Assembly: GCA_043228905.1 (NCBI GenBank)
Contig: JBHGNT010000015.1
Span: 4,154,001-4,218,000, forward strand
Direction: 5' to 3'
DNA from: Azolla caroliniana
Taxonomy: Eukaryota; Polypodiophyta
Length of the DNA stretch: 64,000 nucleotides
The position numbers and the translations under genes are program-made. Under the pieces are notes generated by a model. The model was not told the origin of the DNA, ran no database searches, and saw only the letters and a program-made list of their open reading frames with translations. Below are positions 10,339 to 21,014 of this stretch, piece by piece; the stretch's first letter is position 1, and every line of letters begins with the position of its first letter.

Positions 10339-11025
10339 CTACCTTGACCTTCCTGTCGCAATAGAACCCGCCCCTGCCAAGCCTTTATCGACCCACTCAC
10401 GCTGTTTGTCAAAACGGCCGCAGACTCTCTTTACCACGGCCCAGTCGGTTGTTAGGCCGTCATCGGTCTCCAGTAGGAAGCCCACTTGCTCCCGGTCCCT
10501 TACGTCCACCGATCTAACGAACAATAGGACACGACTTGTGTCCAGTACGGTCCGATCCAGCGCCGAAAGATGTGTGAAGCGTTCTTCAAACTCCCGAAGG
10601 AGCACCGACGCGTTTCTCCCCTTTTCGGGGGTCTCCACCCATTCCATGAAGTCCCGCTTCGATAGCCGAAGCGCGTCATCAAGCTCGTATTTTTCAAGGA
10701 GCCAGCCTTCAAACCCTTCCCAGGTCCGACTCTCAGCCCATACCTCAAGCACCTCCGTGTGGATGCTCGTCATCGCCACCCGAGGGAATCCGGCCAGTCG
10801 CTTGTCCTCTGGGATGTCCCTCATCACCATTTCGGCTCGGTAAGCCTCCAAATAGCTCGTGGCGTCCTTCCCACTGAACCGGCCTATCGTGCCGACGACT
10901 GCCTCAATAGCCCTATCGAGGGCGCCTGTGCCTTCACGCGCAGTCACTATCCGATCCACAACCGAAGCCATGGTTTCTGCAAGATTCGACGCTCTCATCT
11001 TTCTATTCCTCTGCCGCCTGTTCAC
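10339..11025 (-). CDS. gag: G1 Gag (capsid), broken downstream
   Basis: 228-residue frame starting just after the primer binding site. Features: MASVVDRIVTAREGTGALDR, RFSGKDATSYLEAYRAEMVM, LREFEERFTHLSALDR, LLFVRSVDVRDREQVG, DDGLTTDWAVVKRVCGRFDK. It matches G2 Gag (26635-27471) throughout and element C Gag in its second half. Between 9894 and 10338 the nucleocapsid part is frameshifted; the CCHC knuckle that is clear in G2 (26560-26630) is degenerate here (about 10100-10160, with a short GTCGCACCAC duplication). Confidence 0.85.
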   Translation of the reverse strand: MNRRQRNRKMRASNLAETMASVVDRIVTAREGTGALDRAIEAVVGTIGRFSGKDATSYLEAYRAEMVMRDIPEDKRLAGFPRVAMTSIHTEVLEVWAESRTWEGFEGWLLEKYELDDALRLSKRDFMEWVETPEKGRNASVLLREFEERFTHLSALDRTVLDTSRVLLFVRSVDVRDREQVGFLLETDDGLTTDWAVVKRVCGRFDKQREWVDKGLAGAGSIATGRSR

Positions 11026-11038
11026 GTCGGGTTCACCA
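11021..11038 (-). promoter_or_regulatory. Primer binding site of G1
   Basis: Minus-strand TGGTGAACCCGACGTGAA, a few bases after the LTR end. G2 has the same site and C has it with one change. I cannot assign the tRNA. Confidence 0.7.
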
Positions 11039-11042
11039 AATA

Positions 11043-11711
11043 TGTCGCGTTGTTATGCGCGTGTGTGGAGAACGAGGCGGGACCACGGGGGCCTTGGACC
11101 GAGAAATAACCGAATGAGAAGAGGGGAAGGAAACTACAGATGTACTTCACACGCGCACCGACACACAAATTCATAGGAGTTGCAACTAACTCTGAACAAT
11201 GGAGACAAAATGAATGTATATGTATATATAAATCAAGGAGTTACAACCGGAAAGCCGGCGAGTGATAGGCTCCAACGCTTGCACACACACCCACACACAC
11301 AGAACGCGAGATGGAGACTCTGCCGAAAGCACTCGGGCGTTTCGCGGAGCAGAGTCAGCCTCCCGAAAACCTGCACAGAACGACTATGGAGAAGACAGAG
11401 GAGAAGAGCTCGGTTCCAGTCTGGTAGCACTTCGTCCTCCACAAAACGCGATATATTTACAATACCTCTCCCTCTCTTTTATAGCCCATGGAGGGAGGCC
11501 GTTACCACTCGTTACATCATGTTTATTCCTTGTCCTTTCGGACAGGGATACGCCTCGATTTTCTCCCTAATGAATGCGTGCTACCTAGGATTTCACCTCA
11601 GCCGACTTGTACCTATCTACGTACTATACAACAAAATTTGTGCCCACGTGTAAGGGCCGGTTTATGCACGTTATACCCGGTTTCCACCTAGGGATGGTTT
11701 TCTCCACAACA
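11043..11711 (-). repeat. 5' LTR of G1
   Basis: TGTCGCG...CACAACA, 669 bp. Includes the minus-strand TATA box and a CA-rich run at 11281-11300. Confidence 0.9.
11476..11483 (-). promoter_or_regulatory. TATA box of G1 5' LTR
   Basis: TATAAAAG on the minus strand within CTATAAAAGAGAGGG, the likely core promoter of the element. Confidence 0.6.
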
Positions 11712-11974
11712 ATGGGCTCATTGATGAGCATTGAAGTACGAGTCAGTATTTCTGTCAATCCATATGGACTTGTATAAAAGTGCTCTCTAAGCACATCCTA
11801 TGTACAGAGTTTTAGAGTATTGTTTTGGAATAGAGTTTTTCTGTGTTCTGCTCTCTCTGTCCCTCCCGCGTACGATGTGTTGATTAAGCTTTCCATTAAA
11901 CATTCCTTGTCTCTTGTCTTTTGTCTGTTGTTACCCGGTTGTGTCTGTTAAGCTTTTGCACGTATTCTTTTACA
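11712..11974 (+). repeat. 5' LTR of copia J, second part
   Basis: Resumes after G1 with GGGCTCATTGATGAGC and ends TTTTACA at 11974. TATAAAAG at 11773-11780 gives the plus-strand core promoter. Confidence 0.85.
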
Positions 11975-11986
11975 TGGTATCAGAGC
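11975..11986 (+). promoter_or_regulatory. Primer binding site of copia J
   Basis: TGGTATCAGAGC, complementary to the 3' end of initiator-Met tRNA, directly at the LTR end. Confidence 0.9.
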
Positions 11987-12060
11987 GCGAGGGTTGAGAT
12001 CCTATGTTGCCGATAAACAGACCAACCCTAATCACAATGAAAAACAGAAGAAGGAAAGAA

Positions 12061-13464
12061 TGGACAGAGGAATGACTAGCTCGCTTCCGACGGAGAAGCT
12101 CGATAGAAGCAACTATCCATCTTGTTCGTACAAGAGGCACTAGTACCTGCTCGGGCATGATTATTGGAGTTATGTTGATGGAGCTGATGACGCAACACCT
12201 GAATCGACACACAAAGATTTCCCGGCCTGGGAACAGGCGGCAAACAGAGTTCTCTACTACGTCGTATCCTGTGTGAGCAATTAGCTTTTGAGCTACATTT
12301 GGGATGCGAGGACGTCGAAGGATGCTTGGGGAAATCTGAAAAAGATTTTTGCCGCGAGCATCATAGCCAGAAAGCTCCAGCTCAGGCAAACAGAAAGCTC
12401 CAAAAAGATTTTTGCCGCCTGTTCCCGACCTGGGAACATGCGGCAAACAGAGTTCTCTACTACGTCGCATCCTGTGTGAGCAATCAGCTTTTGAGCTACA
12501 TTCGGGATGCGAGGACGCCGAAGGATGCTTGGGGAAATCTGAAAAAGATTTTTGCCACGAGCATCATAGCTAGAAAGCTCCAACTCAGGCAAGAGTTGAG
12601 CAATGTTCGACAATGTGATATGTTGGTGGCTGATTACACCTCTAAGATCAAGGACATCTCTAACTCTCTCGCTTCCGTCGATGTAAATGTCCAGCAGGAA
12701 GAAATGGTGCAGGTCTGCCTCAGAGGGTTAGCATTGAAGTTCAGAGCATTCCGAACTGCTCTCTGTATGAGGGAGAATACACCGTCGTTTTTCGACTTAC
12801 AATCGATGCTCCTAATAGAGGAGAACCATGCGGGTGCGTCAATGAGTACGCACGCCGACAAGAAGATGTTGTACATGGAGGAAGATAGGCCCCGTGGTCG
12901 TGGCGGATGAGGCGATTCGGCACGCAATGGAGGCGGCAGACAGGAGAAAGATGGAAGGTATGGTCGTAATGCAAACAATAGTTCTGAACCCTCCAGAAGC
13001 AGGGGGAGTTGAGGCAGCGCCGGAAATCGACAAGGAAAGCCTGTCACGGAATGCTGGTACTGTGGAAAGAAAGGACACAAGGAGAGCGAGTGTTGGAAGA
13101 AATGCTCCGATTCGGAGAAAACCAAATCCAACTCCAGGCGGACTGTACAAGGAAATCAACAACAATCGCACTACGCCGAGGGCTCCGAATGAGCTCGAAG
13201 TGGATTGGGCCCAACCTTCGTAATGAAGCACAAGGCCAATTCAATGGCGGTGAACACCTCGAAACCGAACGAGTTGTGGTATGTTGACTTTGGAGCGTCA
13301 AATCAAATGACAAGTCACGAGGAATGGTTCTCGTACTTGGAGAAATTGGAAATACAAGGAGTGGTCGAAACTAGAGACGACACTTCGCATACCATCAAAC
13401 ATGTCGGTGAAGTTCCCCTCAGCCACATCAGGCAGAAAGGAAAACTCATGAACGTGCTACACGT
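12061..13464 (+). pseudogene. gag: Copia J gag and start of pol (broken)
   Basis: Starts [19 protein letters not shown], matching L at 55892. Gag core: [35 protein letters not shown] knuckle is recognisable around 13050-13100 ([12 protein letters not shown] in mixed frames). The retropepsin start WYVDFGASNQMTSHEEW at 13278 onward has Phe where the copy in L has Ser (VDSGAS). It is frameshifted by a duplication at 12226-12592 and by other indels, and ends at VLHV, where F inserts. Confidence 0.85.
12226..12592. repeat. Direct duplication in J gag
   Basis: Segment 12226-12389 recurs at 12429-12592 (offset 203 bp) with a few substitutions. The 39-base spacer repeats part of the unit again (AAAAAGATTTTTGCCGC). 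The offset is not a multiple of three, so the gag frame is lost. Confidence 0.85.
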
Positions 13465-13655
13465 TGTTGCGTAAGAATTTTCCTCTCAAAACTCTAGCAC
13501 AATACATCTAGAAACATGCAAGGCACATCATCATGGGTCACCATAACAACATCTTTGAGTTTAAGAAAGAACACAAACGCAAAAGGAGATGAATGGGTAT
13601 GACAAAGACAATCAATGAAGAAATATGAGAGGGGAGGATCTATATCAAGAGTTGA

Positions 13656-13712
<57 letters not shown>

Positions 13713-14324
13713 TCACTACACCAAAGAGGTTTTACAATATTTTATGATAATCATTCATGTACAACAAATAAGAGATTGGAATTGACAAAGACATGTATCA
13801 TAATCTATGAAAAGAGGAAAGGAGAATAAAAATAGAGTATCTATGAACAAGACAGATATAAAAGCACACAGTACATCAAGAGAGATATTCTAAGGCTATC
13901 CTATTCTCAAGGTGTCCACACTTATACTTATATACTATAGGGGCTTAATTGTTAGTTCTTGCATGTATCTTGCCACGTGTCGCACATGTAACACTTCAGC
14001 CACTTTCCTTTGCATGCAACCGATAGATCTTGTATTTTGGGTATGAAGACGCTTGATTCTATCCATGACCCCTTCTAGACTTTTGTAGCACGTGGAGCAA
14101 GATTTCCAAAGAACTCAAATATTCCCTTGAAATATTATGATGAAAACATTGACTGCCTATTGTAAAGGCACTCTTTGACTATGTCACATCAATTCATCTT
14201 GATTCTTCAAATCTACCTTCGACTAAAGAATCCACCATCATGCCTAAAGTGTCATAACCAGCTTGTATCCATATTTTACTATGTTTTAGCCATGTTGTTG
14301 AGCACAAGTATTTACAACACAACA
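13465..14324 (-). repeat. 3' LTR of F
   Basis: TGTTGCG...CACAACA, 860 bp. It matches 19668-20517 closely apart from a longer AT run and small indels. Confidence 0.9.
13659..13711. repeat. (AT)n microsatellite
   Basis: About 50 bases of alternating A and T inside the F 3' LTR. The same site in the other LTR (about 19858-19880) is much shorter. Confidence 0.95.
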
Positions 14325-14567
14325 CTTTAGCCCCCTCCAAGTAAAGCTTTGATAAAGTCAAAGCTTTTCGTAGCTAAACACTAGTAAACTACCAATATCC
14401 TTCATTTGTACCTTATCCTTGTCTTGAGCAGCAAATACCTAAAATTATTTCACAAATATGTACAAGTAAAAGTTTCTTCTTTGTACTTTAAGAAGCTATT
14501 TTCATTGAGGAGCTCATTATGCATAAATGATATGGCTTTAATCTCACCCCATTGATCCTTTCTCTCA

Positions 14568-15613
14568 TTAATGACCCATCCATACTCTTAGCTCATATGT
14601 TCCATTGGTAAACCTCTTGTGGATTACATAAGGTCCATCCCACCTATGCTTGAAGTTTCTTTGAAAAGTCTTATCCAAGGAACTATTATATACTAAGACC
14701 AACATACCCTCCATCAAGTCTTCATAGAAATATATTGCCTCATCTCTTTCCCAAAATAAATCATGCATAGCTTCTTTTCGTATCCATTTGAAATTCATCG
14801 TGCACTCCTAAACACTCTGTCATTTGAATAGAAGGAAACAACACATTTGCAGGCATCATTGCATCCTCCCCATATACTAAGTGGAAGGGAGTAAAACCTG
14901 TGGAAAGCTTATGTGTCATCCTACATGCCCATTGTGCTTTGTTTAACTCTATATCCCAACTCCGTGGATACAAGTCCACAAGCTTGAACAATAGCTTCTG
15001 TATAGTCCCATTAAAGGACTCCACCAATCCATTATAGTGTGGGTGATATGGAATAAGCTCTTTTATGTGCAATCTCCAAATGAGTGACCAAATCTTTAAT
15101 AAAATCTCCTCTAAATTCAGGACCATTATCTGTAACTAACTCCAAAGGCACACCAAAAATACATACTACTTGTTCAAAAACAAACCTTGCCATTTCTTTG
15201 CCTGTTGCAGTACGTGTAGCCCGTGCTTCTGGCCGTCGTGAAACATATTCTACTGTTGACATAATGTATACTTTGCCACTAGTAGAACTAGGTAATGGTC
15301 CAATGATATATAAACCCCACTTAGAGAATATCTTATAGCTAACAATCCTCCCTGGAGGTTCAGGCATTAATCTTCTTTGTTGACATAATTGACATTCATG
15401 ACATGACCTACAACAATGTACCACATCCCTATACATGCTTGGCCATGTTACTTGAGTTTGCATGATCTTCCTTTTAGTATATTCTATTCCAAAATGGCCT
15501 TCACATCCTTCCTCATGACACATAGACAAACATTTTTGAATCTCATCATGTCGTAATACACGTTTAAGCACCCCATCTATATCTTTCAAATAAAGATCAT
15601 CATGTATTATCAC
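14568..15613 (-). pseudogene. pol: F integrase
   Basis: From 15613 down: HHCC domain (CEGHFGIEYTKRKI, CRSCHECQLCQQRR), then the catalytic core with WGLYIIGPLPSS, VTDNGPEFRGD and YNGLVESFNGTIQ. The first catalytic position is Tyr where WGLD.IGP is usual; the second Asp and the Glu are present. The C-terminal part has HRWDGPYVIHKRFTNGTYEL. Frames overlap at 15032-15126 and 14761-14798, showing frameshifts. Inactive as it stands. Confidence 0.85.
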
Positions 15614-15668
15614 ATACCTTTGTGCACGACGTGTTACGACAAGACACCTATGATATGGGAGCTCTTTT

Positions 15669-16244
15669 CTAGCCCTTCCTGTCCTTAAAACATATTCCTC
15701 CTCTTCTAGGCTCTCTCAACCCTCTTGGGATATATTGAAATTGACACTCCACGAACTGCCGTTGCAATTGCATCACTTGTTGGAGAAGGGGACGAAGACT
15801 AGCCTTTTGCACCTTCCACACCCCCTGCACTTGTCTTATAATCAACAATGAATCTCCCTTCACCATCAATCTTCTAATTCCTTTTTCCATGCATACTTGT
15901 AAGGCATGAATTAAGCTAAGATACTCAGCCTCATTGTGACTATTCGCTTCAATGTGATCACTTCCACTCCATAACTCATGGCATTCTCTATTCACGAAAG
16001 CATATCCAATTCCTGCAATCTTTGTAATTTGCTTAAAAGCACCATCAAAATATAATACCCCTTCAAACTTTATCAATATTATTTCAGACTCATTGATTGG
16101 TTCGACATGATCATCTATTTCTTTTACATTCTTAGTTGGCACAAGCTCCTTATAGGTAAGCAAATATGCCATCTTAGACCTAGTAGTTTCTTCTTTAATA
16201 AAACTTACTTCAAACTCTTCTATAATAATTATCCATTGTTTCAT
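15669..16244 (-). CDS. pol: F second RNase H (archaeal type)
   Basis: 191-residue open frame downstream of the RT block. Motifs: LYFDGAFKQITKIAGIGYAF (first Asp), NSHNEAEYLSLIHALQ (Glu), MVKGDSLLIIRQVQGVWKV (Asp). This pattern is that of the additional RNase H of plant Tat-like gypsy elements. The first RNase H begins at the end of the RT frame (YVSLSVGVEAIGAILMQKG) and continues brokenly over 16245-16403. Confidence 0.75.
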   Translation of the reverse strand: MKQWIIIIEEFEVSFIKEETTRSKMAYLLTYKELVPTKNVKEIDDHVEPINESEIILIKFEGVLYFDGAFKQITKIAGIGYAFVNRECHELWSGSDHIEANSHNEAEYLSLIHALQVCMEKGIRRLMVKGDSLLIIRQVQGVWKVQKASLRPLLQQVMQLQRQFVECQFQYIPRGLREPRRGGICFKDRKG

Positions 16245-16403
16245 ACGTGGGCTATCCTCTGGAAATCATAACATATGAGGGAGCAAAGCACACGAAGTTA
16301 AAACTATTGTGATTCGTCCTAACAAATACGACTTCCATTTTTGGAGGGAAAACACCAATGCCCATACAAGTTTTTCTTCTTGTGTCCAAGTCTTCTCTAC
16401 CAT

Positions 16404-17783
16404 TTACATCTTCCTACTAATATAATATATTGGGTGCATATGTGATTGCTTAATACCTTTTTGCATTAATATTGCACCTATTGCTTCAACACCCACACTC
16501 AAACTAACATAGAATGGTTGATCCCAATTAGGTGGCATTAGGATGGGTAGAGTACTCAATCTATCTTTTACTTCTTCAAAGGCATTTGGCTCCACTCTTC
16601 CCCACACAAATGGATCTCTCATTGAGGCTCTTTGTAGTGGTTGAATATACTCTACCAACATTTGAAATGGGCGTGAAAGATATCGTACCTTTTGTACGAA
16701 GCTTAACAATTGCTTTGTAGAAGTCGGAGCATCCATCAATAGTAAAGATTCTACTTTACTTGGATCAGGAGCAATCCCATTAGCACTAACTTCATGCCCA
16801 AGTTGAATAAATTTACTATGTGCAATTTTGCACTTACTAGGATTCAATTGACCTCCATCTCCATCTATTTTAGCAAAAATTTGATCAAGATTTTCTACAT
16901 GACTCTTTCTATCACTATATATTCCTATGTCATCCATAAATGACCTTGCAAATTTTCCAAAGAAAGGACTTAACAACCTATCCATCCATCCTTGAAAAGT
17001 TGCATAAGCATTAACTAACCCAAAAGGCATCCTAGTGTAACAAAATACACCCCATGGAGTGATGAAACTAGTCAACTTTTGATCTTTGGGTGCAATTTCT
17101 ATTTGAAAATATCCACAAAAACCATCACATATTGAATACTTTTCATGTCCTGCCACTTCATCCAATATTTCATCTTGGAAAGGCATTGGGTAATGATGTT
17201 GCTTGGTTGCCACATTTAAAGGTCTGAAATCCACATATACTCTCCACTTGTCATTCTTCTTAGGCACTATAACCATTGGGTATATCCAATCAACATCATC
17301 TACACGTCGAATAAATCCAGCAGCCAACAACTTGCTTACCTCTTCCTCCAAAAACTCTCTTCTTATATTGCCTAACCTTTTGAGTTTATGAGGAACTGGC
17401 ATTGCATTGCTATGCAACTTTATCTCGTGTAACACAGAATGTGTTCCCCTCATCTGAGTATACTTCGTAGCAAACAACTTAGGATACTTATCAAACAACA
17501 TGGTATATTGTCTCTCTTCTTCAGTCAAATTAGGGGATAACATTACCATGAGTTCCTCCTTGGGCACATTGGGCTGAATTTTGGTGGGTTCTAACCCAAT
17601 ACCACATAGGTCGACTCCTATGTGTAATTCCTCATACTCATCGTCAACCTCATCCTCTTCACTTGAAGAAAATGATTCCTCATCTGAAAATTTGTCAACG
17701 TCATCTTGCCTTTCTTCTTCTCGTCTACCATTTGGGAAATAAAGTAATTGTCCTGTCTTCATATCACACCACTCTTCGACCAT
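16404..17783 (-). CDS. pol: F reverse transcriptase
   Basis: 459-residue open frame. An acidic leader (SDEESFSSSEEDEVDDEYEE) is followed by RT: DVDWIYPMVIVPKKNDKWRV, YVDFRPLNVATKQHHYPMP, YSICDGFCGYFQIEIAP, RMPFGLVNAYATFQ and catalytic RSFMDDIGIYS (FMDD), then GHEVSANGIAPDPSKVE and the start of the first RNase H. It stops after YYISRKM at 16404. It is the best preserved RT of the gypsy group here. Confidence 0.88.
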   Translation of the reverse strand: MVEEWCDMKTGQLLYFPNGRREEERQDDVDKFSDEESFSSSEEDEVDDEYEELHIGVDLCGIGLEPTKIQPNVPKEELMVMLSPNLTEEERQYTMLFDKYPKLFATKYTQMRGTHSVLHEIKLHSNAMPVPHKLKRLGNIRREFLEEEVSKLLAAGFIRRVDDVDWIYPMVIVPKKNDKWRVYVDFRPLNVATKQHHYPMPFQDEILDEVAGHEKYSICDGFCGYFQIEIAPKDQKLTSFITPWGVFCYTRMPFGLVNAYATFQGWMDRLLSPFFGKFARSFMDDIGIYSDRKSHVENLDQIFAKIDGDGGQLNPSKCKIAHSKFIQLGHEVSANGIAPDPSKVESLLLMDAPTSTKQLLSFVQKVRYLSRPFQMLVEYIQPLQRASMRDPFVWGRVEPNAFEEVKDRLSTLPILMPPNWDQPFYVSLSVGVEAIGAILMQKGIKQSHMHPIYYISRKM

Positions 17784-18625
17784 GAGGCTTATCGATGAAC
17801 AATTCTAATTCCCCACGATGCCAATCTTGTCTCACTTTCATACCCATCAACCATGGTCTTCCTAGTATTAGTGGATAAGCCCTTGGTCTTGCTGGCATGA
17901 CATGCAAATCCACCAATACTTGTTGCCCTAACACATACAACTTTACTTGCTCTACTACTCCCACACATCGCATTATTGCATTATTTGCCATATTCATGTT
18001 ATATGCATGTTTTCTATTAATCTTTAATTGTAATCTTCTTGTCGTATCCTCCATTATGACACATACTTGTGCACCACCATCTACATAATGTTGCGGCCAC
18101 CACTTGCCCTTGACACCAAACTTCTAGTATTGGCAACAAATCTTTTTCATGACTGTAACATATTCGAGGAATACATTGAGTATCTACTCTACCTATAGTA
18201 TTAGTTTCCCTTCTACCCTTCTTAGAAATACTCACCATTTTCCTCCACTCTCTACGTAGCTTAGGAACTAATTCTAAAGCTTGGGCAAAGGTCATATCCA
18301 CTTTTCTTTCTTTCAAGTCATTCAACAAGGAATATGATTCTTGATGTAAACCTAATGGATAATCCTTGATAGCTATCCTCCTCTTTGATTCTAGAGATTT
18401 CATTCCTTGGTTATCCCTATGCTTACTAGGTTCTCCCTCTTGTGATATTGCTCCATCTTTGACCTTATTATGCAACCTAGTTCGCATTCTTGATCCTCCC
18501 TGATGCTCCTCTACACGAGCTCTCTTTCCCACTAAAACATCATATGAATCCCCATCTAACATGACCTTCCCACGTGTTGTATTTAATGCATCCTTTACAT
18601 TATCATTCTTCTTAAACTCAATCAA
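17764..18625 (-). pseudogene. pol: F aspartic protease region
   Basis: Two overlapping frames. 18017-18625 carries a lysine/arginine-rich linker and repeated stretches such as ALELVPKLRREWRKMV. The protease core is in another frame from about 18090: YVDGGAQVCVI, then 17764-18054 with NRKHAYNMNMANNAIMRC, VDLHVMPARPRAYPLILGRP. The active site reads Asp-Gly-Gly-Ala. A frameshift lies near 18080-18090. Confidence 0.75.
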
Positions 18626-18706
18626 ATTAATACCATGAGAATTTACTTGATTTTGTGACCTTTGCTCTTCTACTCGTCTTGGAATCGGGACAATACCTCC
18701 TCCATG

Positions 18707-19560
18707 CTAAGGATGTGGGCAATTTGGTGAAATATGCCCTCGTTCAAAACAATTATAACACTTCACATTGGGATTTTGCCTCCCAATATCTTTCTTTTGT
18801 TGAGAAACTTGCATAGACCTTGTAAGTTCAGCTTGGTTGATACAAAGCTTACTTACTTCATCAACCATCTTTGCCACTTGTTGTGCAAGATCCATGGCCC
18901 CACTTGTAGAAGACTCTCGCCGTGAAGACACATCAAGGCTTTTCTCATGTACCTTGTGAACGTATGATGTCACACCTTCAATAGCTTCATCATCTTCTTT
19001 CATGTCCCTCCCAAGCTTTCTCATCCTCTTTCTCCATTTACTTATTGCCACTTCTTTTGCCCTTTCAAAAGATTCAGGTTCCTTATCATCTACCTTCTCT
19101 TTAATATCCTCATGCAAGGCCATGATAAATTGGTCACGCTTCATAAAATCGGGTGGAACTCGGTCATTTCCTAATCTCTCCAATCTCCTATATAAATCTT
19201 CAAACCTCCTAATAAAATCCCTAATATCCTCTTCATACCCTTGCCTTTCCCTTCTAATATCCTTCCAAATAGCTTTAGGAGTCTCAGTTTTTTGAAATTG
19301 GGTTAACAATGCTTGTTACAAACGTGCCCAATCATTCTTTACCTCTATAGGCACTAACCTTACATACCAATCTAAAGACGTCCCATCCAACAAAAAGCTT
19401 ACCATTATCGCTACATCCGCATCACTCTTCCTAGCTTATAGAGCCCAAATATTCAACCGATGCACGAATTGCACCACATCACTATTCGTCCCAGTGAAAG
19501 GCTCACTAAAGAGATCCACCATTATTTTGAAACACCCAAGTGCCAAAATATGCAAAAAAT
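18707..19560 (-). pseudogene. gag: F Gag with zinc knuckle
   Basis: The open part 18707-19309 (200 residues) contains DIRDFIRRFEDLYRRLERLG, MKRDQFIMALHEDIKEKV, a helical middle and the C-terminal knuckle VKCYNCFERGHISPNCPHP (C-x2-C-x4-H-x4-C). Upstream (19310-19560) the capsid start continues in frame but with stops: FLLDGTSLDWYVRLVPIEVK. Confidence 0.85.
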
Positions 19561-19645
19561 ATAATAATACCACCAATTCCAATATTAAAATACTTGGCCT
19601 TGATTATAAAAGAACCGAAAGTCCTCGGTAGTTGTCAAGATTGGT

Positions 19646-19662
19646 CCTCAGTGGGGGCACCA
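19646..19662 (-). promoter_or_regulatory. Primer binding site of F
   Basis: Minus-strand TGGTGCCCCCACTGAGG, five bases after the LTR end. It differs from the G1/G2/C site. tRNA not assigned. Confidence 0.65.
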
Positions 19663-19667
19663 AAACG

Positions 19668-20517
19668 TGCTGCGCAAGAATTTGCCTCCCAAAACTCTAG
19701 TACAATACATCTAGAAACACACAAGGCACATCATCATGGGCCACCATAACAACATCTTTGAGTTTAAGAAAGACCACAAACACAAAAGAAGATGAATGGG
19801 TAGGACAAAGACAATCAATGAAGAAGTATGAGAGGGGAGTATATATATCAAGAGTTGATAATATATATATATATATATATAACTAAATTCTCACTACACC
19901 AAAGACAGTTTACAATATTTTATGATAATCATTCATGTACAACAAATAAGAGATTGGAATTGACAAAGATATGTATCATAATCTATGAAAAGAGGAAAGG
20001 AGAATGAAAATAGAGTATCTATGAACAAGATGGATATAAAAACACACACTACATCAAGAGAGATATTCTAAGGCTATCCTATTATCAAGGCTTCCACACT
20101 TATACTTATATACTATAGGGGCTTAATTGTTAGTTCTTGCATGTATCTTGCCACATGTCGCACATGTAACACTTCAGCCACTTTCCTTTGCATGCAACCG
20201 ATAGATCTTGTATTTTGGGTATGAAGACGCTTGATTATATCCACGACCCCTTCTAGACATTTGTAGCACGTGGAGCAAGCTTTCCAAAGAACATTTATTT
20301 ATTTAAATCCAATATTACCTTGAAATATTATGATGAAAACATTGATTGCCTATTGTAAAGGCACTCTTTGACTATGTCACATCAATTCATCTTGATTCTT
20401 CAAATCTACGTTCGACTAAAGAATCCACCATCATGCCTAAAGTGTCATAACCAGATTGTATCCATATTTTACTATCTTTTAACCATTTTTTTGAGCACAA
20501 GTATTTACAACATAAAA
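19668..20517 (-). repeat. 5' LTR of F
   Basis: TGCTGCG at the low end. The high end has decayed (CAACATAAAA instead of CAACACAACA). 850 bp. Confidence 0.88.
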
Positions 20518-20521
20518 ACGT

Positions 20522-21014
20522 CCCGACAATAACGAAGAACGACAAGGACAGAAGGTCGAGTCAGACATCCACCTATGCAATAAGCGGTTCGGCCATGTTA
20601 ACTTCCCGCAGATTCGTGAAATGCAGATGAAGAACATCGTTTTCAGATTGCCGAAATTTAGTGGTCGGAGCGAACACCGACTTCCATTTCCCAATGAGCG
20701 TAATCGGAGTCGAAATCCACTTGATGTGATCCATTCGGATATATGGGGACCGACACAGAACGTGAGCATCAGACGAAGCTGTTACTTCGTAACCTTCATC
20801 GATGACTTCACTCTGCACAGGTGGGCATGCTTGATCGCGAAAAAGAGTGAAGTCTTCGCGTGTCTCCTAAAGGTGAAGAGCCTTGCGGAAAGGGAAACCG
20901 GACGAAAGATCAAGTGCCTAAGGTCCATTGGCAGGAAGGAGTACTTCTCCAACCAGTTCTTAAGTTATCTATAGAAGGAGGGAATTTGACGTGAATTCTC
21001 ATGTAGATACACGC
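20522..21014 (+). pseudogene. pol: Copia J pol: pre-integrase and integrase start
   Basis: Resumes after F: CDKRFGHVNFPQIREMQMKN-like stretch, [19 protein letters not shown], then integrase motifs VIHSDIWGP and FVTFIDDFTLHRW, LRSIGRKEYF and REFSCRYT. The second catalytic Asp position reads SIGR rather than SDGG, so it is lost. Cut at TACACGC by E. Confidence 0.85.

Larger units (their letters stand above)
4797..11711 (-). mobile_element. Gypsy G1, full-length but degenerate
   Basis: Minus-strand Ty3/gypsy element with two 669-bp LTRs (4797-5465 and 11043-11711) and the order gag - PR - RT/RNase H - IN, read right to left. It sits in the LTR of copia J. Flanks are ACGG (4793-4796) and ATGG (11712-11715), a plausible 4-bp duplication with one change. 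Between the 3' LTR and integrase there are 123 bases of copia LTR instead of the normal gypsy end. Confidence 0.9.
13465..20517 (-). mobile_element. Gypsy F (Tat-like), nested in copia J
   Basis: 7.05-kb minus-strand gypsy with LTRs 13465-14324 and 19668-20517, a primer binding site, a polypurine tract (minus-strand GGAGGGGGCTAAAG at 14325-14338), gag with zinc knuckle, PR, RT, two RNase H regions and IN. Perfect 4-bp target duplication ACGT (13461-13464 and 20518-20521). Removing F restores the J frame [11 protein letters not shown]. Confidence 0.92.
4670..21014 (+). mobile_element. Copia J, 5' two thirds, with nested G1 and F
   Basis: Plus-strand copia of the B/K/L family. Its 5' LTR (4670-4796 plus 11712-11974, together 390 bp) is split by gypsy G1. 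A primer binding site at 11975, gag and the start of pol follow to 13464. Gypsy F then interrupts, and pol resumes at 20522. At 21014 element E cuts pol inside the integrase, and the 3' third does not appear in this window. Confidence 0.85.

Noticed and set aside
9641-10843. 400-residue plus-strand open frame
   Set aside because: It lies antisense to G1 gag; codons mirror the minus-strand Gag and it has Ser/Arg-rich, low-sense content. The matching antisense frames in G2 (25848-26744, 26546-27316) are the same effect.
13659-13711. AT run as an origin or matrix attachment site
   Set aside because: It is a simple microsatellite inside an LTR; length differs between the two LTRs and nothing else supports such a role.
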